Source: an uncultured Aquimarina sp. (GTDB taxonomy: Bacteria > Bacteroidota > Bacteroidia > Flavobacteriales > Flavobacteriaceae). From it: a stretch of 64,000 nucleotides of DNA. The position numbers and the translations under genes were made by a program. The notes under the pieces were generated by a model that worked only from the letters and a program-made list of their open reading frames with translations, did no database searches and had not been told where the DNA came from. The stretch spans positions 1 to 64,000 of the forward strand of contig NZ_CANLOZ010000013.1 of NCBI RefSeq assembly GCF_947492965.1, written 5' to 3'. This document shows, in pieces, positions 1 to 9,054 of this stretch; position 1 is the stretch's first letter, and each line of letters opens with the position of its first letter.

Positions 1-2
1 CC

Positions 3-2612
3 ACAGCTGATGATCCAAGCGAAGACATTGTGGTGAATAACGAAGTAGACTTAGTAGTTGCTAAGATTGTAGACAATCCTACACCAGATGAAGGTTCTAA
101 TGTTACCTATACAATTACTGTAACCAACAATGGTCCAGCACAAGCGACCAATGTAGTGTTAACAGATGTATTACCAGCAGGTGTTACCTATGTAAGTGAT
201 ACAGGAGCGGGAGCTTATGTAAGTGGTACAGGACTATGGACAATTGGTACGATCAACAGTGGAGCGAATGCTACTATTGATATTGTAGCGAGTGTTGATG
301 CAGGTACCAGTGGAGATACGATCACCAATATAGTTACTTCAGTTACTTTAGATCAAGTAGATAATGATACCACAGCTGATGATCCAAGCGAAGACGTTGT
401 AGTTAATAATGATGCAGATCTAGTGATAAGTAAAACTGTAAGTAATCCAACACCAAGTGAACAAGAGATTATAACCTATACTATAACTGTAACTAATAAT
501 GGTGTTGCGCAATCAACAGGTTTAATAGTTAATGACCAACTTCCAGCAGGAGTTACGTATGTAAATGACATATCATCACAAGGAAGTTACGCACCAGGAT
601 CAGGAGATTGGACCGTCGGTGTTCTGAATAGTGGAGATACGGCTACTTTGGATATTCAAGTAGAAGTTGATAGTGGTACAAGTGGAGACACAATCACTAA
701 TTTTATAACTGTAGTATCTGATCAAAATGATCCAGATATTTCAAATAATGATTTGGAAGAATCTATTACAGTTACCAATATAGCAGATTTAGTGATTAGC
801 AAAACTGTTGATGATAGTAATCCAAATGAAGGAGATACAATCAATTATACAATCGTAGTGCGAAATGATGGTACTGAACAAGCAACTCAGTTAATTATAA
901 ATGACTTATTACCATCAGGAATCACATATGTGTCAGATACAGCTAGTATAGGAACTTATAACAATGTGACTGGAGATTGGTCCATTGGAACATTGGATGC
1001 AGGAGCAACAGCGATATTAACAATAACAGTAACTGTTGATACTGGTACAAGTGGAACGACAATTAATAATATAATAACTTTTACAATGGATCAAACCGAT
1101 CCTGATCTTACCAATAACGATTTGGAAGAAGAAATTAATGTTGTTAGTGATATAGATTTAGTAGTTTCTAAGTCAATAGTAGAAACAGGTCCATATGTAT
1201 TAGGAGGTGTTTATACATACGTTATTACCGTGGCAAATTCTGGCCCTGCTCAAGCCACCAATGTATCTATTACTGATCAATTACCAGCAGGGATCACTTA
1301 TATTGCTGATACACCAGATCAAGGATCTTATGATAACGTGACTGGAGTATGGACTTTAGGAACTATACCACCTGATGAACTGAGGATGTTAATGATAACT
1401 TTCTCAATAGATCCTGGTTCTTCTAATGCAACTATCACTAATATTATAACCGATGTTACTCTTGATCAGGTTGATCTTGATATCGTTGAAGATGATTTAG
1501 AAGAGACTATAGTAGTGGATGGTGATAATGATAATGATGGAATATCTGATAGTGTTGATATAGATGATGATAATGATGGAATTCTGGACATTGTAGAAGG
1601 AGATATAGATATGGATGGAGATGGTATACCAGATTCTCTTGATCAGGATAGTGACAATGATGGAATTCCTGACAATGTAGAAGGACAGACAACAGATGGA
1701 TATGTGCCTCCTACTGGTAATGATAGTGATGGAGATGGATTGGATGATGCTTACGAAGGAACCGGTGATGAAGGAGTAAGCCCTGAAGATACTGATGGAG
1801 ACGGTACTCCTGATTATATCGATGACGATAGTGATAATGACGGAATTCCAGACTTAATCGAAGCATTTGATTATGACAATGATGGAGTAGCAGACACTTT
1901 ACCAAGCGGAGAAGATATTGATAATGATGGAATTGATGATGCTTATGACGGAGATACAACGGGATATGGAGATCCAAATGGTGACATTGTAGATACAGAT
2001 CCTGATACCGAACTTAATAATACTGATGGTGATGCCGAACCAGACTATCGTGATATTGACGATGATGGTGATGGTATTGATACGGCTGAAGAAAATTATG
2101 ATGGTGATGATGATCCTGGGGATACAGATACAGATGAAGATGGTATCCCAGATTATCTGGATACCGATGATGACGGTGACGGTATTGAAACAGAGGATGA
2201 ATCTCCTGATCCTAATGGTGATGGTGATCCTGAAGATGCCATAGATACTAATGGAGACGATATTCCAGATTATTTAGATCCAAATGGTCCAATAGACCCC
2301 GATGCAGAAGATGGAGTTGAAATATTTACAGGAATTTCTACAAATGGAGACGGTATTAATGATGTATTCGTAATTCGAGGAATAGAAAATTTCGAAAACA
2401 CAGTAGAGATTTATAACCGTTGGGGTGTAAAAGTGTTCAGTACAGATAATTATGGTAGAAATGATAACTTCTTTAGAGGTATATCTAATGGTAGAGCAAC
2501 TGTAGAAGCAAGTGATGAACTACCAGTAGGAACGTACTACTATGTTTTAGAATATGTTCTCGAAACAGGAGAGCGTAAACAAAGAGCAGGATACTTATAT
2601 ATCAATAAATAA
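3..2612 (+). CDS. DUF11-repeat adhesin with type IX (type B) sorting domain, 5' partial
   Basis: Large secreted surface protein; its 5' end lies outside the window. The frame is open from base 3 and the first codons (TADDPSED) repeat a phrase found 123 codons later, so the GTG at 30 is not the real start. Seen in order: about four DUF11-like beta-sandwich modules of ~120 residues (phrases such as TYTITVTNNGPAQATNV and LPAGVTYV), then ~250 Asp-rich residues with DxDxDGxxD thrombospondin type 3-like calcium-binding repeats, then a C-terminal ~100-residue gliding-motility-associated domain (GISTNGDGINDVFVI, EIYNRWGVKVF) that targets proteins to the type IX secretion system. PorP/SprF and OmpA-family genes follow on the same strand, the usual setting for such cargo. 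The role in adhesion is inferred. The near-identical DNA modules suggest repeat-number variation. Confidence 0.9.
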   Translation, partial: TADDPSEDIVVNNEVDLVVAKIVDNPTPDEGSNVTYTITVTNNGPAQATNVVLTDVLPAGVTYVSDTGAGAYVSGTGLWTIGTINSGANATIDIVASVDAGTSGDTITNIVTSVTLDQVDNDTTADDPSEDVVVNNDADLVISKTVSNPTPSEQEIITYTITVTNNGVAQSTGLIVNDQLPAGVTYVNDISSQGSYAPGSGDWTVGVLNSGDTATLDIQVEVDSGTSGDTITNFITVVSDQNDPDISNNDLEESITVTNIADLVISKTVDDSNPNEGDTINYTIVVRNDGTEQATQLIINDLLPSGITYVSDTASIGTYNNVTGDWSIGTLDAGATAILTITVTVDTGTSGTTINNIITFTMDQTDPDLTNNDLEEEINVVSDIDLVVSKSIVETGPYVLGGVYTYVITVANSGPAQATNVSITDQLPAGITYIADTPDQGSYDNVTGVWTLGTIPPDELRMLMITFSIDPGSSNATITNIITDVTLDQVDLDIVEDDLEETIVVDGDNDNDGISDSVDIDDDNDGILDIVEGDIDMDGDGIPDSLDQDSDNDGIPDNVEGQTTDGYVPPTGNDSDGDGLDDAYEGTGDEGVSPEDTDGDGTPDYIDDDSDNDGIPDLIEAFDYDNDGVADTLPSGEDIDNDGIDDAYDGDTTGYGDPNGDIVDTDPDTELNNTDGDAEPDYRDIDDDGDGIDTAEENYDGDDDPGDTDTDEDGIPDYLDTDDDGDGIETEDESPDPNGDGDPEDAIDTNGDDIPDYLDPNGPIDPDAEDGVEIFTGISTNGDGINDVFVIRGIENFENTVEIYNRWGVKVFSTDNYGRNDNFFRGISNGRATVEASDELPVGTYYYVLEYVLETGERKQRAGYLYINK

Positions 2613-2630
2613 CTTATCAAACTATGAGAA

Positions 2631-2658
2631 ATACCCGTGAGATAACCCTCACGGGTAT
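2631..2658 (+). terminator. Strong hairpin between adhesin and porP/sprF genes
   Basis: A perfect 11-bp stem (arms 2631-2641 and 2648-2658, ATACCCGTGAG and its complement) with a 6-nt loop lies just after the adhesin stop and before the next start. No T-run follows, so it may be an RNA-processing or partial-termination element that lowers downstream expression, rather than a full terminator. Confidence 0.6.
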
Positions 2659-2683
2659 AAATAAAAATATTAAACTAAAGCTG

Positions 2684-3643
2684 ATGAAAAAAGTATACAT
2701 ACTAATAACTACAGTGCTTTTAAGTTTCGCTTTCCAGGAAAATGGACTCGCGCAACAAGATGCTCAATATACACAGTACATGTATAATACGATTAGCGTA
2801 AATCCAGCATATGCTGGTAGTAGAGGAGTTATGAGTATTGCAGGTTTACACAGAAGTCAATGGGTAGGATTAGATGGAGCACCAAGAACACAAACGTTAT
2901 CATTAAATACTCCCTTAGGAGAGAATAATCGTGTTGGATTGGGACTGTCCATCGTTAATGATGAAATTGGACCAACTAATGAAACCTATTTCGATATTGA
3001 TTTTTCATATACAATACCTACTTCAGATAGTGGAAAGCTAAGTTTAGGATTAAAAGCAGGAGGTCATTTATTAAATGTGGATTTTCAAAGATTATCACAG
3101 TTTGATATAAATGATCCAAATTTTGAAAATAACATTGATAATAAATTCAGCCCAAATGTAGGAGTAGGGGTGTACTATCATACCAATAAGTTTTATTTTG
3201 GATTAAGCGCGCCAAACCTCTTAGAAACTGATCATTTTGATGAAGAAGCAACAGTAAATAGTAATGATTCATCTACATTCATTGCGGAAGAACGAATCAA
3301 TTATTATTTGATATCTGGATACGTTTTTGAGCTAAATGATAATTTAAAGTTCAAACCAGCAGTTCTTGGTAAATTGGTTTTTGGAGCACCATTACAAGTA
3401 GATTTATCTGCTAATTTTTTAATGTATGATAAACTAACATTAGGGGTAGGCTACAGATGGAGTGCTGCTTTTAGTGCTATGGCAGGTTTTCAAATTTCTG
3501 ATTCTCTAATGATAGGGTTTGCGTATGATAAAGAATCAACTGAGTTAGGTCGTACTCAATTCAATGATGGTAGTTATGAAGTGTTATTGAGATTCGAACT
3601 CTTTAGGAAATACAATAGAATGTTAACACCTAGGTTCTTCTAG
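2684..3643 (+). CDS. PorP/SprF family type IX secretion membrane protein
   Basis: Outer-membrane beta-barrel protein of the PorP/SprF family (319 aa), paralogues of which accompany individual type B sorting-domain cargo proteins and are thought to help anchor or secrete them. The ATG at 2684 is preferred over 2624 because it starts directly with a signal peptide (MKKVYILITTVLLSFAF...GLAQ), while the upstream extension would run through the hairpin at 2631-2658. Family phrases seen: AQYTQYMYNTISVNPAYAGSRG near the N-terminus, HRSQWVGLDGAPRTQTLS, and alternating hydrophobic strands to an aromatic C-terminus (RFF). It follows the adhesin by 71 nt and precedes the OmpA-family gene by 10 nt, so the three probably form one transcription unit. 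Membrane topology is inferred from the family. Confidence 0.9.
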   Translation: MKKVYILITTVLLSFAFQENGLAQQDAQYTQYMYNTISVNPAYAGSRGVMSIAGLHRSQWVGLDGAPRTQTLSLNTPLGENNRVGLGLSIVNDEIGPTNETYFDIDFSYTIPTSDSGKLSLGLKAGGHLLNVDFQRLSQFDINDPNFENNIDNKFSPNVGVGVYYHTNKFYFGLSAPNLLETDHFDEEATVNSNDSSTFIAEERINYYLISGYVFELNDNLKFKPAVLGKLVFGAPLQVDLSANFLMYDKLTLGVGYRWSAAFSAMAGFQISDSLMIGFAYDKESTELGRTQFNDGSYEVLLRFELFRKYNRMLTPRFF

Positions 3644-3653
3644 AATAAAAAAT

Positions 3654-5630
3654 ATGAATATGAACTTATTAAGATATGTGATAAATATAATTATTTGGAT
3701 AATACTGTGTGGTGTTATGAATGCTCAGGAAAAACGTCTGGAAAAAGCAGACGAAAATTTTGAACAATATGCGTTTGTAGATGCTAGAAAAATATATCTA
3801 GATGTTGCAAAAAGTGGATATTCGTCTTCAGATTTGTTCAAAAAACTTGGAGATTCCTATTATTTCAACGGAGAATTAGAAGGCTCTGTAAAATGGTATG
3901 AAGAGTTGATCAACGGATATGTAGATGAAGTTGATCCAGAATATCTCTTTAGATATTCTCAAAGTCTGAAAGGGGTTGAACGCTATGATGAAGCAGATAA
4001 GATTATGCAAAAGTTTTATGAAGCTTCTGGGACCGATCAAAGGGCAGAATATTTTGTAAGTACTAGAGATTATCTGAGATTTATAGAAATGCAATCAGGG
4101 AAGTTTACTTTAAAAAAAATAAATATTAATTCTAAATTTTCCGATTATGCTCCTAGTTTTAATAATCAAGGACAGATGGTTTTCGCATCTTCTAGAAATG
4201 GAGGAAATTCTGTAATTAAGACACTTCATGAGTGGAACGAAATGCCATTTCTAGATCTTTATTCTTCGGATATTACAGGGGATAGAAACGCATTGTCCAG
4301 TCCCAAAAAAATGAAAGGAGATATTAATACAAGATTTCATGAATCATCATCTTCATTTAGTCAAGATGGACAAACCGTCTATTTTACCAGAAATAACTTT
4401 ACAAAAAAACGATTAGGATCAAATACTAGTGGAACAATTCTATTAAAATTATATAGAGCAACCTTAGAAGGAGAAAAATGGAAGAATGTCGAAGAGTTGC
4501 CTTTTAATAGCGAAGAATATTCTGTAGCGCATCCAGCGTTAAGTGCGGATGGGAAAAAATTATATTTTGCTAGTGATATGCCAGGAAGTAAAGGCTTGTC
4601 TGATCTATATGTGGTGGATGTTAATGAAGACGGAACTTTTGGAACCCCGAAAAATCTTGGTGATAAAATTAATACCGAAGGTCGAGAAACTTTCCCGTAT
4701 GTAAGCAATTCAGGAAGGCTGTATTTTGCTAGTGATGGTCATGTAGGATTAGGTGGATTAGATATCTTTGTGGCGGTGCCAGATGCTATTACAGAATTTT
4801 CTCAACCATATAATGTTGGACGTCCAGTAAATAGTTCTGAAGATGATTTTACATTTGTGCTTAATGAAGAGACAAAGATTGGCTTTTTTGCAAGTAATCG
4901 ACAAGGAGGAAAAGGAAATGATGATATTTATAGTTTTAAGCAAATAGATGATTTAATAACTACCTGTGCTCAATATGTGGAGGGTAAGGTTACCGATGCA
5001 TACACTGGACAGATTCTTCCAGATACAGAAGTCTTTCTGCTAGATGAGAATAATAAGCAACTAGATAAAACAATTACCGATGCGCAAGGGAATTATAAGT
5101 TTAATGTTTCATGCGAAACAACCTATATTATAAGAGGATCAAAAATCGATTATAGTCCTACAGAAGCTCCATTAGAAACCAATACTGCTCTAGAGTATAC
5201 ACATCAACTTCCATTACAATTAGGAAAAGGAGGATTACAAGGACAAGAAGTAAAACCAGGAGATGATTTAGCTAAAGTTTTAAGACTACAAATTATCTAT
5301 TTTGATCTTGATAAATCATTCATTAGACCAGATGCAGAAATAGAATTACAAAAAATTATTGCTGTTCTCAAAGAATACCCACAAATGAAAATAGATGTTC
5401 GATCCCATACAGATAGTAGAGCATCAGATAATTATAATATGTTCCTAAGTGAACGAAGGGCAAAAAGTACTATAAAATATATTGTAGAAAAAGGAGGGAT
5501 CGATAAATCCAGACTCACTGGACGAGGATATGGAGAATCATCACTAGTTAATAAATGTGCTAATAATGTAGATTGTAGTGAAAAAGAACACCAAGAGAAT
5601 AGAAGAAGCGAGTTTATTTTATTAGAATAA
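3654..5630 (+). CDS. OmpA-family protein with TPR, PD40-type propeller and peptidoglycan-binding domain
   Basis: 658-aa envelope protein. Seen in order: signal peptide or membrane segment (residues ~5-25, ending in NAQ), a TPR-like helical region to ~150, WD40/PD40-like repeats (~160-430; SFNNQGQMVFASSRNGG, SADGKKLYFASDMPG, NSGRLYFASDGHVG), a carboxypeptidase-regulatory-like Ig fold (~440-520), and a C-terminal OmpA domain (~545-658) with IYFDLDKSFIRPDA and a TDSRASDNYNMFLSERRA block that in this family binds peptidoglycan. This PorE-like architecture is typical downstream of PorP/SprF genes. The probable role is to couple the outer-membrane apparatus to the cell wall; this is inference from family and context. 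Two near ATGs (3654, 3660) exist and either could be used. Confidence 0.88.
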   Translation: MNMNLLRYVINIIIWIILCGVMNAQEKRLEKADENFEQYAFVDARKIYLDVAKSGYSSSDLFKKLGDSYYFNGELEGSVKWYEELINGYVDEVDPEYLFRYSQSLKGVERYDEADKIMQKFYEASGTDQRAEYFVSTRDYLRFIEMQSGKFTLKKININSKFSDYAPSFNNQGQMVFASSRNGGNSVIKTLHEWNEMPFLDLYSSDITGDRNALSSPKKMKGDINTRFHESSSSFSQDGQTVYFTRNNFTKKRLGSNTSGTILLKLYRATLEGEKWKNVEELPFNSEEYSVAHPALSADGKKLYFASDMPGSKGLSDLYVVDVNEDGTFGTPKNLGDKINTEGRETFPYVSNSGRLYFASDGHVGLGGLDIFVAVPDAITEFSQPYNVGRPVNSSEDDFTFVLNEETKIGFFASNRQGGKGNDDIYSFKQIDDLITTCAQYVEGKVTDAYTGQILPDTEVFLLDENNKQLDKTITDAQGNYKFNVSCETTYIIRGSKIDYSPTEAPLETNTALEYTHQLPLQLGKGGLQGQEVKPGDDLAKVLRLQIIYFDLDKSFIRPDAEIELQKIIAVLKEYPQMKIDVRSHTDSRASDNYNMFLSERRAKSTIKYIVEKGGIDKSRLTGRGYGESSLVNKCANNVDCSEKEHQENRRSEFILLE

Positions 5631-5925
5631 CAAATAATAAAAAGTATTTTCTAACGAAATAATGAACAATTAGAAAGCAAAGTGATTTGTTAATAGGAGC
5701 TGATGTAATTTCTAAAAAGGATTGTTTTTTTATTTTTATATGACGATGGGAATAAAAACGTTAAGCAAAATTTTCGTACAAGACTTTTGTGATCTTATAT
5801 TAGTATAGACCTCTCTATGCGAATGGGTAACGTAAGAGAGGTCTTCCTTATGAAGAAAATAGTTTGATGATCTTTAAGACCATTTTCATTTATAAATTAT
5901 CAATGTTTTATATTTTAGCACTCTT
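5631..5925. other. Intergenic region after the type IX operon
   Basis: About 295 nt without a convincing gene. It holds one clear hairpin near its centre (5807-5844); the rest is AT-rich, and I see no promoter that matches both Bacteroidota boxes. Confidence 0.5.
5807..5844 (+). terminator. Probable terminator hairpin of the adhesin-porP-ompA operon
   Basis: A 10-bp perfect stem (AGACCTCTCT at 5807-5816 with its complement at 5835-5844) and an 18-nt loop, followed by TTCCTTA. It sits 176 nt beyond the OmpA-family stop and before the trmH-like gene. The long loop and weak T-tract keep confidence moderate. Confidence 0.5.
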
Positions 5926-6585
5926 ATGGTAGATATTCAACTATTAGAGTACTTAGAATCTTTTCTTACTCCACGACGTCAGAATCTTAACAAAAATATA
6001 ATTGCACAAAGAACAAACTATTTTTCTGTAGCTGTAGAAGATGTATATCAGTTACATAATACAAGTGCTGTAATAAGAAGCTGCGATGTTTTTGGAATTC
6101 AGAATGTTCATGTAATCGAAGAGATAAATGCTAAACGTATTGATAGAGAAATTGCAATGGGTGCGCAAAAATGGGTAGATATCAATAGGTATACTACCAC
6201 CCGAGAATGTATAAATACCTTGAAGAGTAAAGGATATCAGATTGTGGCAACAACTCCTCATGATAGCTCTGTTGAGTTAAAAGACTTTGATATTAGCAAG
6301 CCATCAGTATTTTTCTTTGGTCAAGAACAAGAAGGTCTTAGTGATTTAGTATTAGATGAATCGGATGTTAAATTACATATTCCTATGGTAGGTTTTACCG
6401 AAAGTCTTAACATTTCAGTTTCTGCGGCGATAATTTTACAGCATGTAACTTCATTATTAAGAAATTCAGATATTCCTTGGCAATTATCAGAAACAGAAAA
6501 GATGGAAAAAAGAATGGATTGGGCCAAAAAAGTGATAAAAAGTCACGGAAAAATTATTGCTAGATACAAAGAAGAGCATAAATAA
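5926..6585 (+). CDS. trmH: SpoU/TrmH family tRNA 2'-O-methyltransferase
   Basis: 219-aa SPOUT-class RNA methyltransferase, close in length to bacterial TrmH (tRNA guanosine-18 2'-O-methyltransferase, SAM-dependent). The three SpoU motifs are visible: motif 1 around residue 45 (HNTSAVIRSCDVFG, with the Arg thought to be catalytic), motif 2 near 130 (FFFGQEQEGLS) and motif 3 near 155 (IPMVGFTESLNISVSAAI) that makes the knotted SAM site. The C-terminal basic tail (KVIKSHGKIIARYKEEHK) resembles the tRNA-contacting extension of TrmH. It stands alone between two hairpin-containing gaps. The choice of G18 over another ribose target rests on similarity only. Confidence 0.88.
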   Translation: MVDIQLLEYLESFLTPRRQNLNKNIIAQRTNYFSVAVEDVYQLHNTSAVIRSCDVFGIQNVHVIEEINAKRIDREIAMGAQKWVDINRYTTTRECINTLKSKGYQIVATTPHDSSVELKDFDISKPSVFFFGQEQEGLSDLVLDESDVKLHIPMVGFTESLNISVSAAIILQHVTSLLRNSDIPWQLSETEKMEKRMDWAKKVIKSHGKIIARYKEEHK

Positions 6586-6735
6586 CAAATACTAATTGAT
6601 TGATTACGAATAATTAAAAATAGTATTCAAATTCTATAATTTTGCTGTTTTTTTATGTCGTAGTTTATGGGTAAAAAAAGGTTTACACGTAAAAGGTTAA
6701 TGTGCTTAAATCAAACGATTTAAAATTTAATTCCC

Positions 6736-6743
6736 TATATTTG
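6736..6743 (+). promoter_or_regulatory. Candidate -7 promoter box for the small basic ORF
   Basis: TATATTTG matches the Bacteroidota -7 consensus TAnnTTTG and lies 42 nt upstream of the ATG at 6785. No good TTG at 17-23 nt upstream was found. Confidence 0.4.
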
Positions 6744-6784
6744 AGTAACTTAATACTGTTAAGTACCCATAAAACATCTTTGTC

Positions 6785-6928
6785 ATGAGCAAAAAAAAGT
6801 CTCCTACCAGCAAAATGAAAGCACTTATAAAACAAGTGAAAACAGGTTTTAAATCTAATAAAACAACCATCAATTATACATCTGAAGTTGTTCACGATAT
6901 TTTTCATAAAGGAACAACTACTTCGTAA
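6785..6928 (+). CDS. Small basic hypothetical protein (47 aa)
   Basis: A short ORF, ATG at 6785 to TAA at 6926-6928, giving a Lys-rich 47-residue product (starts MSKKKSPTSKMKALIKQVK, ends HKGTTTS). There is no signal peptide or membrane segment. Support comes from the TATATTTG box 42 nt upstream and a strong hairpin shortly after the stop (6943-6985). I do not recognise the family. A 74-codon ORF on the other strand covers the same DNA but has no promoter and an unconvincing product, so the + frame is preferred. Confidence 0.55.
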   Translation: MSKKKSPTSKMKALIKQVKTGFKSNKTTINYTSEVVHDIFHKGTTTS

Positions 6929-6942
6929 CTAACTAATCCATT

Positions 6943-6985
6943 TTCCAGGTATTTTTTTAATGTAACGATTTTGAAATACCTGGAA
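6943..6985. terminator. Bidirectional hairpin between convergent genes
   Basis: A 12-bp stem (arms 6943-6954 and 6974-6985, core CCAGGTATTT and its complement) lies between the + small ORF and the - lipoprotein gene ending at 7008. It can serve both directions; T-rich sequence lies on the 3' side of the left arm. Confidence 0.6.
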
Positions 6986-7007
6986 TAACATTAAGATTAG
7001 TCAAAAA

Positions 7008-7709
7008 TTATTTTTTGACTAAGAAGATGTTTTCTGTAAAATAATTATTGAAATCGTAATTTTCTTTTACCAGGATATTTCTGGAATATAATTGATATCT
7101 ATAATCATTTACTCTTATCTCCCAGTTTCCTTTTGGTAATTGAACCGCATATAATCCATTCTCGGACACTTCAGTAAATCGTCTGATACCATTTTTGAAT
7201 ACTTCAATAGTAATCGGAGTAGTGATTTTCTGTAAAGTTGTTTTATCCATAATCTGCCCTTTTACATTATAAAAACTTTGTAACACTGGTTCCTTTTTAG
7301 AGGTTTTTGTGCCATTCCAGGAATACCAATAAGAAGAATTATTCCATACCCATTCACCAGAAAAGGAGTTATTAAAATTAGGGTTATTCATTTCAAAACG
7401 GATAATACCATTTTTGTTCATTCGATAGTTCTCAAAGGTGCCTTCAAAATATTCTTTCCCATTGATATAATGTCTATATCCATAGATGACACCAATATCA
7501 CTGTAATCTCCATAGATAAGCTGTCCTTTTTCCACTAGTCTTAATTCTCCATAGGTAGAATTCCAGGTTCCAGTCCATTTGATATTGGAATAGAGATTGT
7601 TTTTTTCTAATACTTCTGTTTCGTTTATAAAGATTTCATCATCTTCTTTAGAACAGTTAGAAAAAGAAAAGATGATTAAAAATAAGCTTAGTAATTTTAA
7701 GAGTTTCAT
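7008..7709 (-). CDS. Putative surface-exposed lipoprotein
   Basis: 233-aa protein with a lipoprotein signal peptide (MKLLKLLSLFLIIFSFSNC; lipobox FSNC, lipidated Cys near residue 19). The residues after the Cys, SKEDDE, resemble the acidic lipoprotein export signal described for Bacteroidota surface lipoproteins, so the protein probably faces outwards. The middle (~45-150) is rich in Trp, Tyr and Asn (KWTGTWNSTYGELRLVEKG, SFSGEWVWNNSSYWYSWNG), as in lipocalin-like or sugar-binding beta proteins. The last ~75 residues look like a carboxypeptidase-regulatory Ig fold (VKGQIMDKTTLQKITTPITIEVF). It lies 45 nt downstream of the DKNYY gene on the same strand. Specific function unknown. Confidence 0.7.
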   Translation of the reverse strand: MKLLKLLSLFLIIFSFSNCSKEDDEIFINETEVLEKNNLYSNIKWTGTWNSTYGELRLVEKGQLIYGDYSDIGVIYGYRHYINGKEYFEGTFENYRMNKNGIIRFEMNNPNFNNSFSGEWVWNNSSYWYSWNGTKTSKKEPVLQSFYNVKGQIMDKTTLQKITTPITIEVFKNGIRRFTEVSENGLYAVQLPKGNWEIRVNDYRYQLYSRNILVKENYDFNNYFTENIFLVKK

Positions 7710-7754
7710 GCCTTTAGTATTTATTTGAATTACGATACTTAGTGTTCAATATGT

Positions 7755-8642
7755 CTAAAGGTTAACATGTGTAGATGAGTTACTATATTTTTTTCTTTTT
7801 CCCCGATCGTATCGATAGATGTCATCAAAAGCGTATCCACGGCCATCAATGACTTCAAATCTAAAATTGTGAAGACTTTTTGTCTTAATTATCTTAGCCA
7901 TAAATGGAGTGCTTATAAAATAGGCTTGCTTACTATCTTTTGCATAAAAGTCTATATCGCATTCCTGATAATATTCCTTATTGGGAAGAATGCAAGCATC
8001 TAAAAATTGAAAAGTTTTCGGATCTGCGCCTTCAATAATTTGATCTTTGTAGAAAACATGATTCTTATCTTTTGCAATATTTAAAACAGCCTCATGTACC
8101 AATTCAAAACTTTTTGCATCACATTCTAAAGGACTTGTATTCCCAAAATATATAATATCATTCGCCATTAAATATACAGTATTAATGGGGTTTGTATTTT
8201 TTATCTTATAGGGTAATTTTTGATCAAATACATAATCCTTGGCTCCATCAGTAGCATATCCTTTGGAGATATCAATTATTTTAAGATTTTTTGGAGAAAT
8301 GCCTTCGATAATAGAAAAAGGACACAGATAACTGTTTACATACACGTTGTTTTTATCAGCGAAATATATGGTTTCTTTGTATTCTCCATCTGCACTATAA
8401 GGACTTTTTTCTGCATGTCTTTCTACAATATGAAAGGTCTCAAAGTCTATTTCTTTATAGTATTTTTTAAAATATTCCGTATTGTAATAATAAATCTGTT
8501 TTTTGTCTTTTGAATACCCATATCCTAGCTTTTTCCAATCGGTTTGGTAATCAATACCGCGAAAAATTTTAAACTCTTTACCTGATTGCTCTCGAACTAT
8601 CTGATGATCCCAAAAAATATCTAAAATAATGTAGTCATTCAT
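7755..8642 (-). CDS. DKNYY-repeat protein
   Basis: 295-aa protein without a signal peptide or clear membrane segment. It contains repeats of the DKNYY type: alternating phrases SKDKKQIYYYN, ADKNNVYVN, AKDKNHVFYKDQIIEGADPKTFQFLD and AKDSKQAYFIS, each a strand pair followed by a short GxxPKxF segment. Such proteins are common in Bacteroidota and have no established activity. It may be cotranscribed with the lipoprotein gene 45 nt downstream. Confidence 0.7.
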   Translation of the reverse strand: MNDYIILDIFWDHQIVREQSGKEFKIFRGIDYQTDWKKLGYGYSKDKKQIYYYNTEYFKKYYKEIDFETFHIVERHAEKSPYSADGEYKETIYFADKNNVYVNSYLCPFSIIEGISPKNLKIIDISKGYATDGAKDYVFDQKLPYKIKNTNPINTVYLMANDIIYFGNTSPLECDAKSFELVHEAVLNIAKDKNHVFYKDQIIEGADPKTFQFLDACILPNKEYYQECDIDFYAKDSKQAYFISTPFMAKIIKTKSLHNFRFEVIDGRGYAFDDIYRYDRGKRKKYSNSSTHVNL

Positions 8643-8736
8643 ATGGATAGGTATAAAATGTAAAGAAGAGTAGTTCTTTAAGGGTGATGTTATAAATTTA
8701 AGAAATGTGAAGACAAATATTTATTACTTATTAAAA

Positions 8737-9051
8737 TTACTGTTCATTGTTTTTAATTTTTTTCAATCGTCTTACATCCCAAATTCCAATGCACACAACT
8801 AACAGGCATATGAATCCATACATAATTTTAATGCCCATAAAACCAATATGTTCATATAGCCAAAATAGAAAGTTGTTAGAGATAAATCCAGCTTCGTATT
8901 GCAATAATTCTCGATATGTAAATCCACCTATGATCAATAAAGATATCAGTATAAACATACTTGTTTTAAAGCCTTTATAAATACTTTTGGAGTGCTTACC
9001 TTCATACATATGGTGTTGTATAAAGCTATGATCATTTTTTCTTTTAAACAT
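8737..9051 (-). CDS. Small two-TM membrane protein
   Basis: 104-aa protein with two hydrophobic segments (residues ~31-45, TSMFILISLLIIGGFTY, and ~68-92, IGFMGIKIMYGFICLLVVCIGIW) and charged ends. Its ATG lies 3 nt after the stop of the upstream zinc-ribbon-like membrane protein gene, so the two are almost surely cotranscribed. No family recognised. Confidence 0.65.
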   Translation of the reverse strand: MFKRKNDHSFIQHHMYEGKHSKSIYKGFKTSMFILISLLIIGGFTYRELLQYEAGFISNNFLFWLYEHIGFMGIKIMYGFICLLVVCIGIWDVRRLKKIKNNEQ

Positions 9052-9054
9052 GAT

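Noticed and set aside
6683..6907. 74-codon - ORF opposite the small basic protein
   Set aside because: No promoter and an unlikely composition; the + frame has a TATATTTG box and a downstream hairpin.
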